Source: Verrucomicrobiota bacterium (GTDB lineage: Bacteria > Verrucomicrobiota > Verrucomicrobiia > Limisphaerales > UBA1319). Taken from it: DNA of 64,000 nt. The position numbers and the translations under genes were made by a program. Location of the stretch: assembly GCA_022709905.1 (NCBI GenBank), contig JAKLHY010000027.1, positions 1 to 64,000 of the forward strand, given 5' to 3'. Of the stretch, positions 43,576 to 52,926 are shown piece after piece. The notes beneath the pieces were generated by a model. It saw nothing but the letters and a program-made list of their open reading frames with translations. It was not told the origin of the DNA and did no database searches. Within the stretch, counting starts at the first letter, position 1, and the number at the start of each line of letters is the position of its first letter.

Positions 43576-44130
43576 GTGAATGAGGAGCAGGTGCTGATTT
43601 CACAGGCCCAGAAGGATCCTGAGGCCGCCGGAAGACTTTATGACCGATATTACGGCGGAATCTTCAGCTACATCTGCCACTCCACCCTCGACCATGACTG
43701 GAGTGAAGATTTGACATCGAATGTGTTTCTTGTTGCGTTTCGTCATTTGGGACGGTTTCGTTGGCGGCGGATTCCGTTTCGGGCGTGGCTGTATCGAATC
43801 GCCACGAAAGAAATCAGGATGTACTACCGCCGGCGGAAACGTTCCCGAGTGACTCCTCTGGATGCATCCAACAACGACAGGCCCTGTGATGCGCCGTCGG
43901 CTCTTGACAACATGTCGACGGCGGAAGATCACCAGGTGCTGCATTGGGCGCTGGGGGAGCTTCAATCCAAATACCCCGCCGTGATCATTCTGCGTTATTT
44001 CGAAGACAAGCCGCTTGCCGAGCTCGCCGAAATCCTCTGTCAAAGAGAAGGCACGATCAAGTCCCAGCTGCACCGGGGATTGGCCCGGTTACAGGAGATT
44101 CTGAGGTCTCAAGGAATTGTGCCGCATTAA
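43576..44130 (+). CDS. ECF-type RNA polymerase sigma factor
   Basis: The protein of about 184 residues (GTG start at 43576, preceded by AAGGCGAGGGA; a longer frame to 43513 exists) has region 2 (AAGRLYDRYYGGIFSYICHS, WLYRIATKEIRMYYRRRKR) and region 4 (LGELQSKYPAVIILRYFEDK, LAEILCQREGTIKSQLHRG). It directs RNA polymerase to alternative promoters in response to envelope or other signals. The next gene, 12 bp downstream, encodes a membrane protein in the position usual for an anti-sigma factor. Confidence 0.88.
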   Translation: MNEEQVLISQAQKDPEAAGRLYDRYYGGIFSYICHSTLDHDWSEDLTSNVFLVAFRHLGRFRWRRIPFRAWLYRIATKEIRMYYRRRKRSRVTPLDASNNDRPCDAPSALDNMSTAEDHQVLHWALGELQSKYPAVIILRYFEDKPLAELAEILCQREGTIKSQLHRGLARLQEILRSQGIVPH

Positions 44131-44142
44131 TGGAAACAAGCT

Positions 44143-44490
44143 ATGAACCGTGATTTGGAATCGATGGAACATTATCTCCAGGGGGTTGTTCCCGCTGTGG
44201 ATTTTTCGGAGCAGCATCGCCAGGAACTGCGTCAGCGCATTCTTGAGGAAACCTGCCGCAGACAGCAGATGGGGCGAACCACGAAACGGTTGCGTTTATG
44301 GGTCCTGCTGGTTGCCTTGGCTGGTATTGCCACGGTGGGCTCATCGGTGGGAGTTCGGCTTTATGATTTTCTTTTCGAGGGGCAAGCCACGGATGGATCC
44401 TATCACTTTTTCAAAGGACCGGAGATTATCGAACCGGCAAGCGTGCCGGAGAATCAGACGGGGTCGGAGACCGTACCGTGGCCCGGATGA
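44143..44490 (+). CDS. Membrane protein next to the ECF sigma factor, N-terminal piece of a split gene
   Basis: The 115-residue product has a cytoplasmic N-terminus (about 1-50), one transmembrane helix (LWVLLVALAGIATVGSSVGV, about 53-72) and a short periplasmic tail ending at a TGA at 44488. In position it resembles an anti-sigma factor, but no zinc-binding anti-sigma motif (HxxxCxxC) is visible. A tandem duplication of ACCGT at 44470-44479 shifts the frame; with one copy removed the frame continues (E-T-V-A-R-M) into the next gene, which would give a protein of about 374 residues. The two genes are probably one. Confidence 0.65.
   Translation: MNRDLESMEHYLQGVVPAVDFSEQHRQELRQRILEETCRRQQMGRTTKRLRLWVLLVALAGIATVGSSVGVRLYDFLFEGQATDGSYHFFKGPEIIEPASVPENQTGSETVPWPG
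44470..44479. repeat. 5-bp tandem duplication (ACCGT twice) that breaks a reading frame
   Basis: ACCGT at 44470-44474 is repeated immediately at 44475-44479. With both copies the upstream frame ends 10 bases later at TGA. With one copy the two neighbouring frames fuse without a stop. This is visible directly in the sequence. Natural slippage and sequencing error are both possible. Confidence 0.7.
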
Positions 44491-45278
44491 CCGTGGTGAC
44501 GGTACCCCCCGAAGAGATGCCCCCGGGCGGGATCGAGCAAATGCAGCGCGACCTGGCGGAAGTGGATCTGCTGCGCCAGAAGAATGCCCGCGAGTTGGTG
44601 GAGGTCTCCGATAAAGAGGTGAATGGTCATCCCTTATCTCGGACATTTGTTTACCAGTACCGGCTTGCCGACGGTCGCATACACACCAGCCGAGAAGGCG
44701 GCGCGGAACCGCCGGGCCCGTCGGCAGAGGACGAGGCTCAAATTGCGGTGTTGCGTAACGAAAGCCGTCGGGAAGTGATTCACGTTCTTGATACCGAATT
44801 CAACAGTTTTCTGCAACGGATGTTGACCTGCCGTTATCATTTGTCTGACGGCAGAATTGTCACGGTGGAGGGGGATGCGGACCCGGCTTTGGTGGGTAAC
44901 GCAGCCTGGCTCAGTGAAGATCAGAGCCGGGAGTTGTGGCGGCTCGTTGGTTTGAAGCAAGGGGAGTCCCTTGGCAAAACGGACACCTTCATTTATGGAA
45001 CAACGTTCACCTTTGAAAGGAATCGTTACCAGCTATCTGACGGGACTGTGGTGGTTCTCGCCGATGGCCAGCCCAAAGGACAGAAGACCACTTTGACGGG
45101 ATCCGATTGGGAGGAATACCGGGCTTTGGTCAAGTCAGGCCTTGGTGTTTCCGGGGGAGAACGCGAGGAAGAAATCGGCGGCCGGATGTTCACGTTTCGG
45201 CAAGAGCGGTATGTGCTCAGCGACGGCACTGAAGTCGTCCGGTCAACGGGGAGGCCCTGTCCTGAGGCCATCAGGTAG
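44478..45278 (+). CDS. Periplasmic repeat protein, C-terminal piece of the split gene
   Basis: The 266-residue frame opens at a GTG at 44478 within the duplicated ACCGT and has no signal peptide of its own. It contains about four copies of a unit of 50-70 residues built around an aromatic strand and [LA]xDGR/T turns: VYQYRLADGRIHT, CRYHLSDGRIVTVEG, NRYQLSDGTVVVLADG and ERYVLSDGTEVVRSTG. I do not recognise the family. Fused to the upstream membrane segment it would form a periplasmic sensor-like domain beside the sigma factor. The role is inferred from context only. Confidence 0.55.
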   Translation: MARMTVVTVPPEEMPPGGIEQMQRDLAEVDLLRQKNARELVEVSDKEVNGHPLSRTFVYQYRLADGRIHTSREGGAEPPGPSAEDEAQIAVLRNESRREVIHVLDTEFNSFLQRMLTCRYHLSDGRIVTVEGDADPALVGNAAWLSEDQSRELWRLVGLKQGESLGKTDTFIYGTTFTFERNRYQLSDGTVVVLADGQPKGQKTTLTGSDWEEYRALVKSGLGVSGGEREEEIGGRMFTFRQERYVLSDGTEVVRSTGRPCPEAIR

Positions 45279-45438
45279 GGTGCGACGGCCATGCGCGCCA
45301 TGCGAACAACGGCCGGCCCGGCGGTCCAGCCCTACTCGGTTGATGAGATGTAAGCAGGCCTGAAAGGAACAGAACGCTTTGTGATTTTGATGGGGATCGC
45401 GGAATCCGATTTTCCGAAATCCCTGCCGGGCGATCGTT

Positions 45439-46710
45439 TTAATCTGCCAGGTAGGGAATGGTGAGCGGACCTTGGGGCAGGATGGCGACCCGGCCGGTGG
45501 CGCCCAGGTGATGCAACTCCGCCTCGACGGCCCGGCTGATGTCGCGACAAGGCTCGAAGTGGGCGGCCCGCGTGTCGGCATCGCTTAACCGGCTGAACAG
45601 TTGGACCCGGGCCTTTGCCTGAATGCCGGCCTGGATTTGGACCTGCCATTGCTCGGGCCAGGAAAAGCCCGGGGACTGGATGCGCTCGAGGAGTTCGGCT
45701 GGATTTCGCGCGCTCCTCAGGAGACGGTCATAGGGGCTGTTTGCGGGGATGCCTTCGCTGCATTCGCAGGCCAGGATCAGCAATCCGCCCGGTTTCAGAA
45801 TGCGCGCGCCCGCCGACAGGCCCTTGACGCCCTGGTATAGATTCAGGTCCAGGGGGTAACCACTGTTGGTTGTCACGACAATGTCAAAGGGTTCTTCCAC
45901 CCGTTGCATCGCCGACTCACGAACGAACTCGCAGCCAACCCGGTGCGCCTCGATCAAGTCTCCCGCGAACACACCCGTGAGCCGCCGTTCATGATCCAAG
46001 GTCACATTCAACAAAAAACTGGGGCCCACCCGGAGAGCGATCTCTTGGATCTCTTCCCACAGCGGATTACCGGTGGTGATGCCAAAGGCGGCTTTCGGAT
46101 GGCCGATGTTGTGAGGTCCATGATTGCTGAGAACACTTTCGAGGCCGGCAACGCCCGGGAGAATTCCCTTGGGACCGCCGCTGAATCCGGCAAAAAAATG
46201 GGGTTCAATAAAGCCGGTGATAATCCGCACGTCGGCTTCCACCAGATGGCGGTTCAACAGGGCCGGAGCCCCATCTCGCATCTGACCGATCTTCAGCAGT
46301 TGATCCGGATCTTCGCAAGGGTGGTTGATCACCCGGTAGTTTTGGGCGACGCCGGGACTCAGCAGGACGGCCAGTTCATCCGGCGTGTTGGGACGGTGCG
46401 TTCCGACAGCGTTCAAGAGGGTGACTTGATTTCGAGGCACAAAAGAGAGGTAATCCAGCAGCCAGGGGATCAGGCGATGATTGGGAGTGGCGCGGGTGAT
46501 ATCGGTGAAGACGATGCAGACCTGGTGTCCAGGTTGAATCCATTCCCGCAAAGGGGGGGCTCCGACAGGATGATCCAAGGCGTCAAGGACGGCCTGATGT
46601 TCGTCTCTCAGGACTTTTTGGGGCGTGGGTTCGATCACGGTGGCGTAATTTTCGGGCAGATCCAACTGGGTCTTGCCTCGGCCGTAAGAAAGCTCAATCC
46701 GTTTTGGCAT
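45439..46710 (-). CDS. larA: LarA-family nickel-dependent racemase
   Basis: Lactate racemase and related alpha-hydroxy acid racemases use a nickel-pincer cofactor. The 423-residue protein (ATG at 46710) matches the family throughout. The catalytic histidine region VGTHRPNTPDEL (about 101-112), the second histidine in EPHFFAGFSGGPKGILPG with the cofactor-binding lysine, and NPLWEEIQEIA and HERRLTGVFAGDLIEAH are readable. LarB, LarC and LarE, which make the cofactor, are not in the window. Many LarA homologues act on substrates other than lactate. Confidence 0.85.
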   Translation of the reverse strand: MPKRIELSYGRGKTQLDLPENYATVIEPTPQKVLRDEHQAVLDALDHPVGAPPLREWIQPGHQVCIVFTDITRATPNHRLIPWLLDYLSFVPRNQVTLLNAVGTHRPNTPDELAVLLSPGVAQNYRVINHPCEDPDQLLKIGQMRDGAPALLNRHLVEADVRIITGFIEPHFFAGFSGGPKGILPGVAGLESVLSNHGPHNIGHPKAAFGITTGNPLWEEIQEIALRVGPSFLLNVTLDHERRLTGVFAGDLIEAHRVGCEFVRESAMQRVEEPFDIVVTTNSGYPLDLNLYQGVKGLSAGARILKPGGLLILACECSEGIPANSPYDRLLRSARNPAELLERIQSPGFSWPEQWQVQIQAGIQAKARVQLFSRLSDADTRAAHFEPCRDISRAVEAELHHLGATGRVAILPQGPLTIPYLAD

Positions 46711-46826
46711 GCGACGACTTGGCCTTTTCCCGAGGCCCGGCATTCGGGTGCCGGAGAAAAGGACGTCCGCACTATGGCATGGAGGGCCTGGCTTGTCGAA
46801 AACGAAAGAATGACTACATTGACCTC

Positions 46827-47648
46827 ATGACAACAAACAAGCGAACACTCGTTTTATGGCTGTTATCGATGGCCATATGCGTGGGGATTGGGACCGGTTG
46901 CAGCACAGTTCCCGTGACGGGGCGGCAGCAGATCAATTTTGTTTCCGCGGATGAGGAGATGAAACTCGGCTTGACCGAGTTTGAGAAGATGAAGAAGGAA
47001 ACCCCGATCAGCCGGGATCAAAACCTGATCCAGATGGTGGAGCGGGTGGGAAAACGCATCGCGGCGGTGGCGCGCCCCGATCTTCCCAACGCCCAGTGGG
47101 AGTTCGTGGTCTTTGAAAACAAAGAGCCGAACGCCTTTTGTTTGCCGGGGGGGAAAGTGGGGGTGCACACGGGAATCATGCCGATCGCGAAGAATGAGGC
47201 CGGATTGGCAACCGTGATCGGGCACGAGGTCGCGCACGCGGCGGCTCATCATGGAGCGGAGCGCATGAGCCAGGCGGTCCTGCTCCAGTCGGGCGGAGAG
47301 GTTTTGGGGGTGGGAATGGCGGGCGCGGATTCACGCGCGCAAGCTGTGGCAAGCACCTTGTATGGATTGGGATCTCAATTGGGCATTGCCTTGCCGCACA
47401 GCCGAAAGCAGGAATCCGAAGCCGACCAGATCGGGCTGATCTACATGGCCCGCGCCGGATATGATCCGCAGGAGTCCATCGCGTTCTGGGAACGATTCGC
47501 GGATTTCAACCGGCGCTCGGGCGGAGCGACTCCCTGGTTTCTCCGCACGCATCCGCTCGATGAAACCCGGGTGCAACAGCTCAAGACCTGGCTCCCCCAG
47601 GCCCAGCAGGAATATCGAACCGCGAAAGGCGGGGTGGCGCCCCGATAA
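46827..47648 (+). CDS. M48 family metalloprotease lipoprotein
   Basis: The 273-residue protein starts at the ATG at 46827, with a lipoprotein signal (AICVGIGTGC, Cys about 25) and the zinc motif HEVAHAAAHHG (HExxH, about 132-142). A third ligand is likely in QESEADQIGLIYMARAGYDP, typical for BepA/LoiP-like M48 proteases. These enzymes degrade misfolded outer-membrane proteins in the periplasm. The TAA overlaps the start of a terminator-like hairpin. Confidence 0.88.
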   Translation: MTTNKRTLVLWLLSMAICVGIGTGCSTVPVTGRQQINFVSADEEMKLGLTEFEKMKKETPISRDQNLIQMVERVGKRIAAVARPDLPNAQWEFVVFENKEPNAFCLPGGKVGVHTGIMPIAKNEAGLATVIGHEVAHAAAHHGAERMSQAVLLQSGGEVLGVGMAGADSRAQAVASTLYGLGSQLGIALPHSRKQESEADQIGLIYMARAGYDPQESIAFWERFADFNRRSGGATPWFLRTHPLDETRVQQLKTWLPQAQQEYRTAKGGVAPR

Positions 47649-47684
47649 TCCCCCATTCCAGCGACTTGATTACTCGGGGATTAT
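47645..47684 (+). terminator. Terminator-like hairpin after the M48 protease gene
   Basis: ATAATCCCC (47645-47653, overlapping the stop codon) pairs perfectly with GGGGATTAT (47676-47684) across a 22-nt loop and is followed by GGG and five T. The long loop lowers confidence, but position and T-run fit a terminator before the regulator gene at 47701. Confidence 0.6.
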
Positions 47685-47700
47685 GGGTTTTTATTAAGGC

Positions 47701-48369
47701 ATGACCGAATCTGCCAGGAAACCCCGCATTCTCATCATCGAGGACGATGACTGGCAGTATGAGATCTATGAGGAGGCATTGTCTGAATACGACTTGGCGC
47801 GAGTGAAAACTTGCGGTGAGGTCATGCCCTCACTGAGCAAGAGACCGCCCGATTTGATCATCCTGGATCATATCTTATCGAAAGGCGAACTGGGTTTGGA
47901 TTATCTTCCCTTGTTTCGCGACCTCCTGCCGTTTGTGCCTGTCGTGGTGGTCTCAGGCGCGCTCGAGGTCCACCAACAGATCGAGGTGCTGCAAGGACCG
48001 CGCCGCGCCCATTATTGCCTGACCAAGCCGGTTGACATGGATGACCTGCGCCGCACGGTGGCCATTGCGCTTCAGGAATGCGGAGAAGCGGAGGTGGTGC
48101 GCCAGTTCGAAGCCCTGGAACGGGCAAAGCGCGTCGATGCCGAGGCCCTCTTCAGCCGGTCTTCCGACCGGCTCAGCCGGCAAAATGAAATCCTCAAAAT
48201 CCTCCGGAGAACCACCGGTCGCCCCAATATTTCCGCCCTGGCCCGGCAATTTCGCGTGGCCCGACGCACGATCATCCGGGATTTGCTCGAACTTATCCGC
48301 CGCGGTCAGGTGGATCCCAACGTTTACCCTCAGGACGAGGATGCCATCGATGATCCTGAAAACCCATGA
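47701..48369 (+). CDS. Response regulator: REC domain with C-terminal helix-turn-helix
   Basis: The 222-residue protein has a receiver domain (about 9-125) with the acidic pair in ILIIEDDDWQ, the phosphoacceptor Asp in LIILDHIL (about 56) and the conserved Lys in LTKPVDMDD. A linker and a C-terminal HTH follow (ISALARQFRVARRTIIRDL, about 177-195). No partner kinase is directly adjacent, but a hybrid histidine kinase gene lies 0.7 kb downstream. DNA binding is inferred from the HTH. Confidence 0.8.
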   Translation: MTESARKPRILIIEDDDWQYEIYEEALSEYDLARVKTCGEVMPSLSKRPPDLIILDHILSKGELGLDYLPLFRDLLPFVPVVVVSGALEVHQQIEVLQGPRRAHYCLTKPVDMDDLRRTVAIALQECGEAEVVRQFEALERAKRVDAEALFSRSSDRLSRQNEILKILRRTTGRPNISALARQFRVARRTIIRDLLELIRRGQVDPNVYPQDEDAIDDPENP

Positions 48370-48378
48370 GGTAATCCT

Positions 48379-48924
48379 ATGAATACCATCCCTTCTCCCG
48401 AAGCTGAGCAGAATCCACAGTCGGTTCCGCCCGCAGCCGTTGAGCCTGAGACGCCAAAATCCGCCTTTGCTCCCATCCGGCTTGGAAAAATCCTGGTCCC
48501 GGTTGACTTCTCTGATCCGTCCCGCAAAGCCTTGAAGTACGCCACCGCGTTTGCCGCGCACTTTCGTGCGTCCGTGATTCTTCTGCATGTGGTCGAGTTT
48601 AACTTTGTGGGATCAGATTTCGGGCTGGTTGAGTTGTCACAAGTCGAGACCGACATGAGGGAAAGCGCCGCCCAACGAATCGGCGAATGGCTCAAGGAGG
48701 AAGTGGGAGCCGGTTTGAGCGCCGAATCCATGGTTCGCTGTGGCCGGCCCTATCTTGAAATCATCGACACGGCGAAGGAAAGCGAAGTCGACATGATTCT
48801 GATTGCGGCTCATGGCCATTCGAGCCTGGCGCATATCTTGCTGGGCAGCACGGTGGAGCGTGTGGTTCGTCATGCGCCTTGTCCGGTGCTGGTTCTCCGG
48901 CCTGTGCAGCACGAATTTGTCTGA
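48379..48924 (+). CDS. Universal stress protein (UspA family)
   Basis: The 181-residue protein has an unstructured proline/alanine-rich start (about 1-33) and one UspA domain: KILVPVDFSDPSRKALKYA, then HVVEFNF, and the ATP-binding motif GSTVERVVRHAPCPVLVLR. Such proteins support survival under stress; the exact role is unknown. It is encoded 10 bp downstream of the REC-HTH regulator and so is likely co-transcribed. Confidence 0.9.
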   Translation: MNTIPSPEAEQNPQSVPPAAVEPETPKSAFAPIRLGKILVPVDFSDPSRKALKYATAFAAHFRASVILLHVVEFNFVGSDFGLVELSQVETDMRESAAQRIGEWLKEEVGAGLSAESMVRCGRPYLEIIDTAKESEVDMILIAAHGHSSLAHILLGSTVERVVRHAPCPVLVLRPVQHEFV

Positions 48925-49025
48925 GTGCTGGCACTCAATATGGGGGATGCCTGAAGACCGTTTGTTGTTGTGATTCAAAGTGGGATACCTCCCGGTGGTG
49001 GCGGGTTGGCCTGAGTGCTTTGGGC

Positions 49026-52000
49026 ATGGGATTGCTGGCGATCCTGGGGTTCATGTCCGTGGGATGGGGGGCTGAGCCGGAGGACAAAGCCGGTGTCCTG
49101 CGCACGGTGTCGGAGGTCAAGAGACTGTCGCGGGAACAGGCGATCCGGTCGCAACCTGTGCGTGTGAACGCCATGGTCACGCACTGGAATCCGATGACCC
49201 TTGATCTGTTCGTGCAGGACGAGACGGACGGCATTTTTGTGGCGGCCTTGACGCCGCTCATGCCGGTGGCGGTGGGGGAATGGATGGAGATCGAGGGTGT
49301 CACCTCGCCCGGGGCCTATAACCGCGTGATCTCGCGGCCGGTGTTTCGGACATCAACCCGATCCCAGGCCGCCTTGTCGCCGAAAATCACCGGACTGGAC
49401 GAGATCCTGAGCGGACGCGATGACGCCCGATGGCTGGAGGTCCATGGCGTGATCCAATGGGCGGTTGTCGAAGGCGGCTCGCTCATCTGCTGGTTGCGAT
49501 CGAGCGGGCAGAAAGTCGAAATCCGCTTTGCGCGGATTCCTCCTGATTTAAAGCCGGTTAATCTATTAGATGCGGAAGTCCGGGTGCGGGCGGTATGTTC
49601 AACTACGATGCAGGCCAGTGGAGAACTGGAGGGGGTGATCTTGCTGGCGAACGATTTTCGCGACCTAACCATCTTAATGCAACCCACCGAACCTCGCTTG
49701 TCACGAGTGTCCCGACAACCTGTGGCCAGTTTGCTGGCGCTCAGAACCAATCAATTTCCGGACCACGCGGTCTGCGTTCGGGGCCGTTTGGAACCGGCCC
49801 TTGAAGAGGGGTGCTGGCGTCTGACGGACTCGACGGGACAGATCCTGGTTGCCACAAATGCGATGCATCGCGCGCGAATGGGCTTTGAAACCGAGGTGGC
49901 AGGTTTTTTAGGGTGGCTGGAGTCGCGTCCCGTCCTGGAAGATGCCATCTTGCGCCAGTATGCGACTCTCGAGGGGGGCGCGGCCCAGGAAGTTCAAGTC
50001 ATTACCGATATGGAAACCCTGAGGACATTGCCGCCTGATGAGGCGGAACGCGCCTGGCCGGTGTATCTTCGGGGCATCGTGACGGTGGTGGATCCCGCGG
50101 AGGAGCAGTTTTGTCTTCAGGATGCTTCCGGAGGGGGGTTCATTGTGTTGCCGAGAGAGCATTCGGCGATCGCAGCGGGCCAGGAAGTGGAGGTGGAAGG
50201 CTTCACAAGCCGGGGGACCTTTTTACCGGCCGTGGTCCAAACGAGTGTCAAGGTCTTGGGGCAAGGAGTTCTTCCCGACCCCATCTTTTTAACCCATGGA
50301 GATTTGCTGTCGGGAGTTTACGACGGGCAGTGGATCGCGGTGGAAGGCATTGTCCGGCGGGTCTGGGAGGATCCCCACTATCTTTGGATCAGACTCGGGG
50401 TCAGCGATAAGAGGGTTGATGCGCGGATGCCCGGCGGTCGAGCCTCGGGAGACACGGCTGGATGGCTCGATGCGAAGGTCCGGATTACGGGGACCTTGGA
50501 TGTTGAGCCGAACGTCCGCCGTCAACCGGCTCGATTTCAACTGCTGGTTCCCGGGATACAACAGATCACTAACGTGCGTCCCTCGCCATCGACTGAACCG
50601 CCTTTACGCAAGATTCAGGGACTCATGGAAACGGCTCAAACCACTCGGTATGGGCATAGGTTCCGCGTGCGAGGAGTGGTGACCGGTGTCTTGGAAGAGC
50701 TGGGGATTTTGATACGGGATGAATCTGCCAGCATCTGCGTGAAAACGGCCGATCGGTTCCCCAAGGGAATCAGCGTAGGTGAGGAAGTGGAAGTCGTCGG
50801 TTTTCCGGGCAGAGGAGACTACTCCGAGAGGATCGAGGATGCCACGATTCGGAAACTCAGGGTAGCCGCTGTTCCACTCCCCAAGCGGACATCGGCGGCG
50901 TCGGCGGCGGGCGGACATCACGATTTTGAGCTCATCCAGGTGGAAGGGGTTGTGGTGAGCGATTATCCGCGAGACGGGGGCCGGGTGATCATCCTGCAAT
51001 CCGGAGATCAATTGTTCGAAGCCTGGCATGCGGGTCCGCTGACCGGGTCGTCCGGGCGGGATATTTCGCGAGGTTTCCTGATGAAGCTGACCGGAATTTG
51101 CCTGACCGAAGTGGACACTTTGGGCGAGCCGCGCGGATTCCGTTTGCTATTGAGATCTCCCGACGATTGGGTGGTGCTCAGGCGGCCATCCTGGTGGACC
51201 GCAGGTCGAATTCTATGGCTCCTGGGGATAGCTGTGGGGATGTCTTTGGCCGCATTGGCCTGGGTGGCGGCCCTTCGGCGCCAGGTCCGCGAACGCACTG
51301 CGGAAACACAGAATGCACTGGCCTTTCTGGAGACTTCGATTGCCGAGTCGCCTTCGGGCGTGCTGATTGCGGATGCTCCCGGGGTTCACGTCCGGTGGGC
51401 CAATCCCGCCGCCCTGACCATGCTGGGAGAGTCGGGGGGGGCGCCCGCAGAAAACAAACTCGACCGTCACATCAGCCAATGGCAAATCCTTCGGTCTGAC
51501 GCGTCGCCTTACGCGGCCGCGGATGTGCCGCTTGCCCGGGCGATTCGGACGGGTGAGGTGACGCGCAACGAGGAGTTTGTCATTCGAAACGCTCAGGGTG
51601 AAAACCGTTGGTTTACAGCGAATGCCGCTCCGATCCGGGATCGCGAGGGTTGCATCACGGCGGGGATTATGGTTTTTCACGACGTCACGGATCACAAGCG
51701 TGCCGAGCAGGACAAGGAAAAGCTGCAAGCCCAGCTGCTGCAATCGCAGAAGATCGAGTCTGTCGGCCGGCTCGCGGGCGGTGTAGCCCACGATTTTAAC
51801 AATATGCTGCAGGCAATTCTTGGCAACGCGGCTCTTGCGATGGAACAGGTTCCGGCTGGCAGCCAGCTGCACGAGGACCTCATCGAGATCCAGAAAGCCG
51901 CCGAGCGATCTGCCGATCTGACCCGCCAACTGCTCGCCTTTGCCAGAAAACAAACCGCCAGTCCCAAAATCCTGGATCTGAACCAAACCATTGCCGGTAC

Positions 52001-52874
52001 TCTGAAGATGCTTCAACGTCTGATTGGCGAGAATATTGAACTCGTGTGGTGTCCCGGACCCGGTCTCTGGCCTGTTTTTATGGACTCGACCCAGCTCGAC
52101 CAGGTTCTGGCCAATCTGATCGTCAACGCTCGCGACGCCATAACGGGCGTGGGCAAGGTGACCATGCAGACCGCCAATGTGACGTTCGACAGCGCTTACG
52201 CTCAAACCCATGCGGATTGTCAGGCGGGAGACTACGTCATGTTGGCGATCAGCGATTCGGGGGCGGGGATGGACAAGGACGTCCTGGCTCATTTGTTCGA
52301 GCCGTTTTTCACCACAAAGGGCGTGAAGCGAGGAACCGGTCTTGGCTTGGCCACGGTTTACGGAGTGGTAAAACAGAATGGAGGCATGATCAGTGTCTAT
52401 AGCGAGGTCGGTCGGGGGACGACGTTCAAGGTCTACCTCCCCCGGATCGAGGCCGAAGCCGTGGTTTACCCGCCGAACAAAGAACAACGGGATCTTCGAG
52501 GGACCGAAACGGTCCTGCTGGTGGAGGACGAGGAACAGATCCTGAAACTCGGCCAGCGGGTTCTGCTCCAGCAGGGCTACAAGGTGCTCGCCGCTCACTC
52601 GCCCGAGGAAGCGCTCTCGCTGGTGGAACAGTATCCCGAGCCGATTGATCTGATGATCACCGACGTCATCATGCCCGGGATGAACGGCAAGGAGCTTCAT
52701 GAAAAGATGGTTGCCACGAGGGCGTCCGCCATGAAATGCCTTTTCATGTCGGGCTACACCGCAAATGTCATCGCCCACCACGGCGTGTTGGACGATGGAG
52801 TGTTCTTTCTGCAAAAGCCCTTTACTGTGCAGACCCTGGCGGAAAAGGTGCGCGATGTCCTGGATGCGACATGA
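49026..52874 (+). CDS. Hybrid sensor histidine kinase with long repetitive N-terminal region, PAS, kinase and receiver domains
   Basis: The frame is open from 48879. The first plausible ATG is at 49026, but the bases before it also encode a hydrophobic, basic stretch (RWWRVGLSALG), so the start is uncertain. After a signal-like segment come about 700 residues of repeated beta-rich units, each with a VxxxGxV... FLQDxxGG-like strand pattern (TLDLFVQDETDGIFV, EEQFCLQDASGGGFI, ILIRDESASICV), resembling OB-fold repeats. A transmembrane helix (WLLGIAVGMSLAALAWVAAL, about 780-800 in the long frame), a PAS domain, HisKA with GGVAHDFNNML, HATPase with DSGAGMDKD and TGLGLATVYG, and a receiver domain (TVLLVEDEE, LMITDVIMPG) follow. 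A periplasmic ligand-sensing role is inferred. Confidence 0.8.
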   Translation: MGLLAILGFMSVGWGAEPEDKAGVLRTVSEVKRLSREQAIRSQPVRVNAMVTHWNPMTLDLFVQDETDGIFVAALTPLMPVAVGEWMEIEGVTSPGAYNRVISRPVFRTSTRSQAALSPKITGLDEILSGRDDARWLEVHGVIQWAVVEGGSLICWLRSSGQKVEIRFARIPPDLKPVNLLDAEVRVRAVCSTTMQASGELEGVILLANDFRDLTILMQPTEPRLSRVSRQPVASLLALRTNQFPDHAVCVRGRLEPALEEGCWRLTDSTGQILVATNAMHRARMGFETEVAGFLGWLESRPVLEDAILRQYATLEGGAAQEVQVITDMETLRTLPPDEAERAWPVYLRGIVTVVDPAEEQFCLQDASGGGFIVLPREHSAIAAGQEVEVEGFTSRGTFLPAVVQTSVKVLGQGVLPDPIFLTHGDLLSGVYDGQWIAVEGIVRRVWEDPHYLWIRLGVSDKRVDARMPGGRASGDTAGWLDAKVRITGTLDVEPNVRRQPARFQLLVPGIQQITNVRPSPSTEPPLRKIQGLMETAQTTRYGHRFRVRGVVTGVLEELGILIRDESASICVKTADRFPKGISVGEEVEVVGFPGRGDYSERIEDATIRKLRVAAVPLPKRTSAASAAGGHHDFELIQVEGVVVSDYPRDGGRVIILQSGDQLFEAWHAGPLTGSSGRDISRGFLMKLTGICLTEVDTLGEPRGFRLLLRSPDDWVVLRRPSWWTAGRILWLLGIAVGMSLAALAWVAALRRQVRERTAETQNALAFLETSIAESPSGVLIADAPGVHVRWANPAALTMLGESGGAPAENKLDRHISQWQILRSDASPYAAADVPLARAIRTGEVTRNEEFVIRNAQGENRWFTANAAPIRDREGCITAGIMVFHDVTDHKRAEQDKEKLQAQLLQSQKIESVGRLAGGVAHDFNNMLQAILGNAALAMEQVPAGSQLHEDLIEIQKAAERSADLTRQLLAFARKQTASPKILDLNQTIAGTLKMLQRLIGENIELVWCPGPGLWPVFMDSTQLDQVLANLIVNARDAITGVGKVTMQTANVTFDSAYAQTHADCQAGDYVMLAISDSGAGMDKDVLAHLFEPFFTTKGVKRGTGLGLATVYGVVKQNGGMISVYSEVGRGTTFKVYLPRIEAEAVVYPPNKEQRDLRGTETVLLVEDEEQILKLGQRVLLQQGYKVLAAHSPEEALSLVEQYPEPIDLMITDVIMPGMNGKELHEKMVATRASAMKCLFMSGYTANVIAHHGVLDDGVFFLQKPFTVQTLAEKVRDVLDAT

Positions 52875-52926
52875 TATGAGTTAACAATTCCGGATGTGTT
52901 GATCGAGTGTTAACCGGCGGGGGGGC

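Noticed and set aside
45279..45438. Imperfect GTAGGG...CCCTAC palindrome after the split membrane protein gene
   Set aside because: The arms match only in short blocks and there is no T-run. It may be a decayed repeat but is not supported as an element.
48922..48937. A 7-bp stem (TGAGTGC/GCACTCA) at the stop of the universal stress protein gene, resembling CIRCE half-sites
   Set aside because: The half-sites are in the wrong order and spacing for CIRCE, and no T-run follows for a terminator.
51213..52814. A 533-codon minus-strand frame opposite the hybrid kinase
   Set aside because: It is the antisense of the PAS/HisKA/HATPase/receiver part and shows no protein-like motifs.
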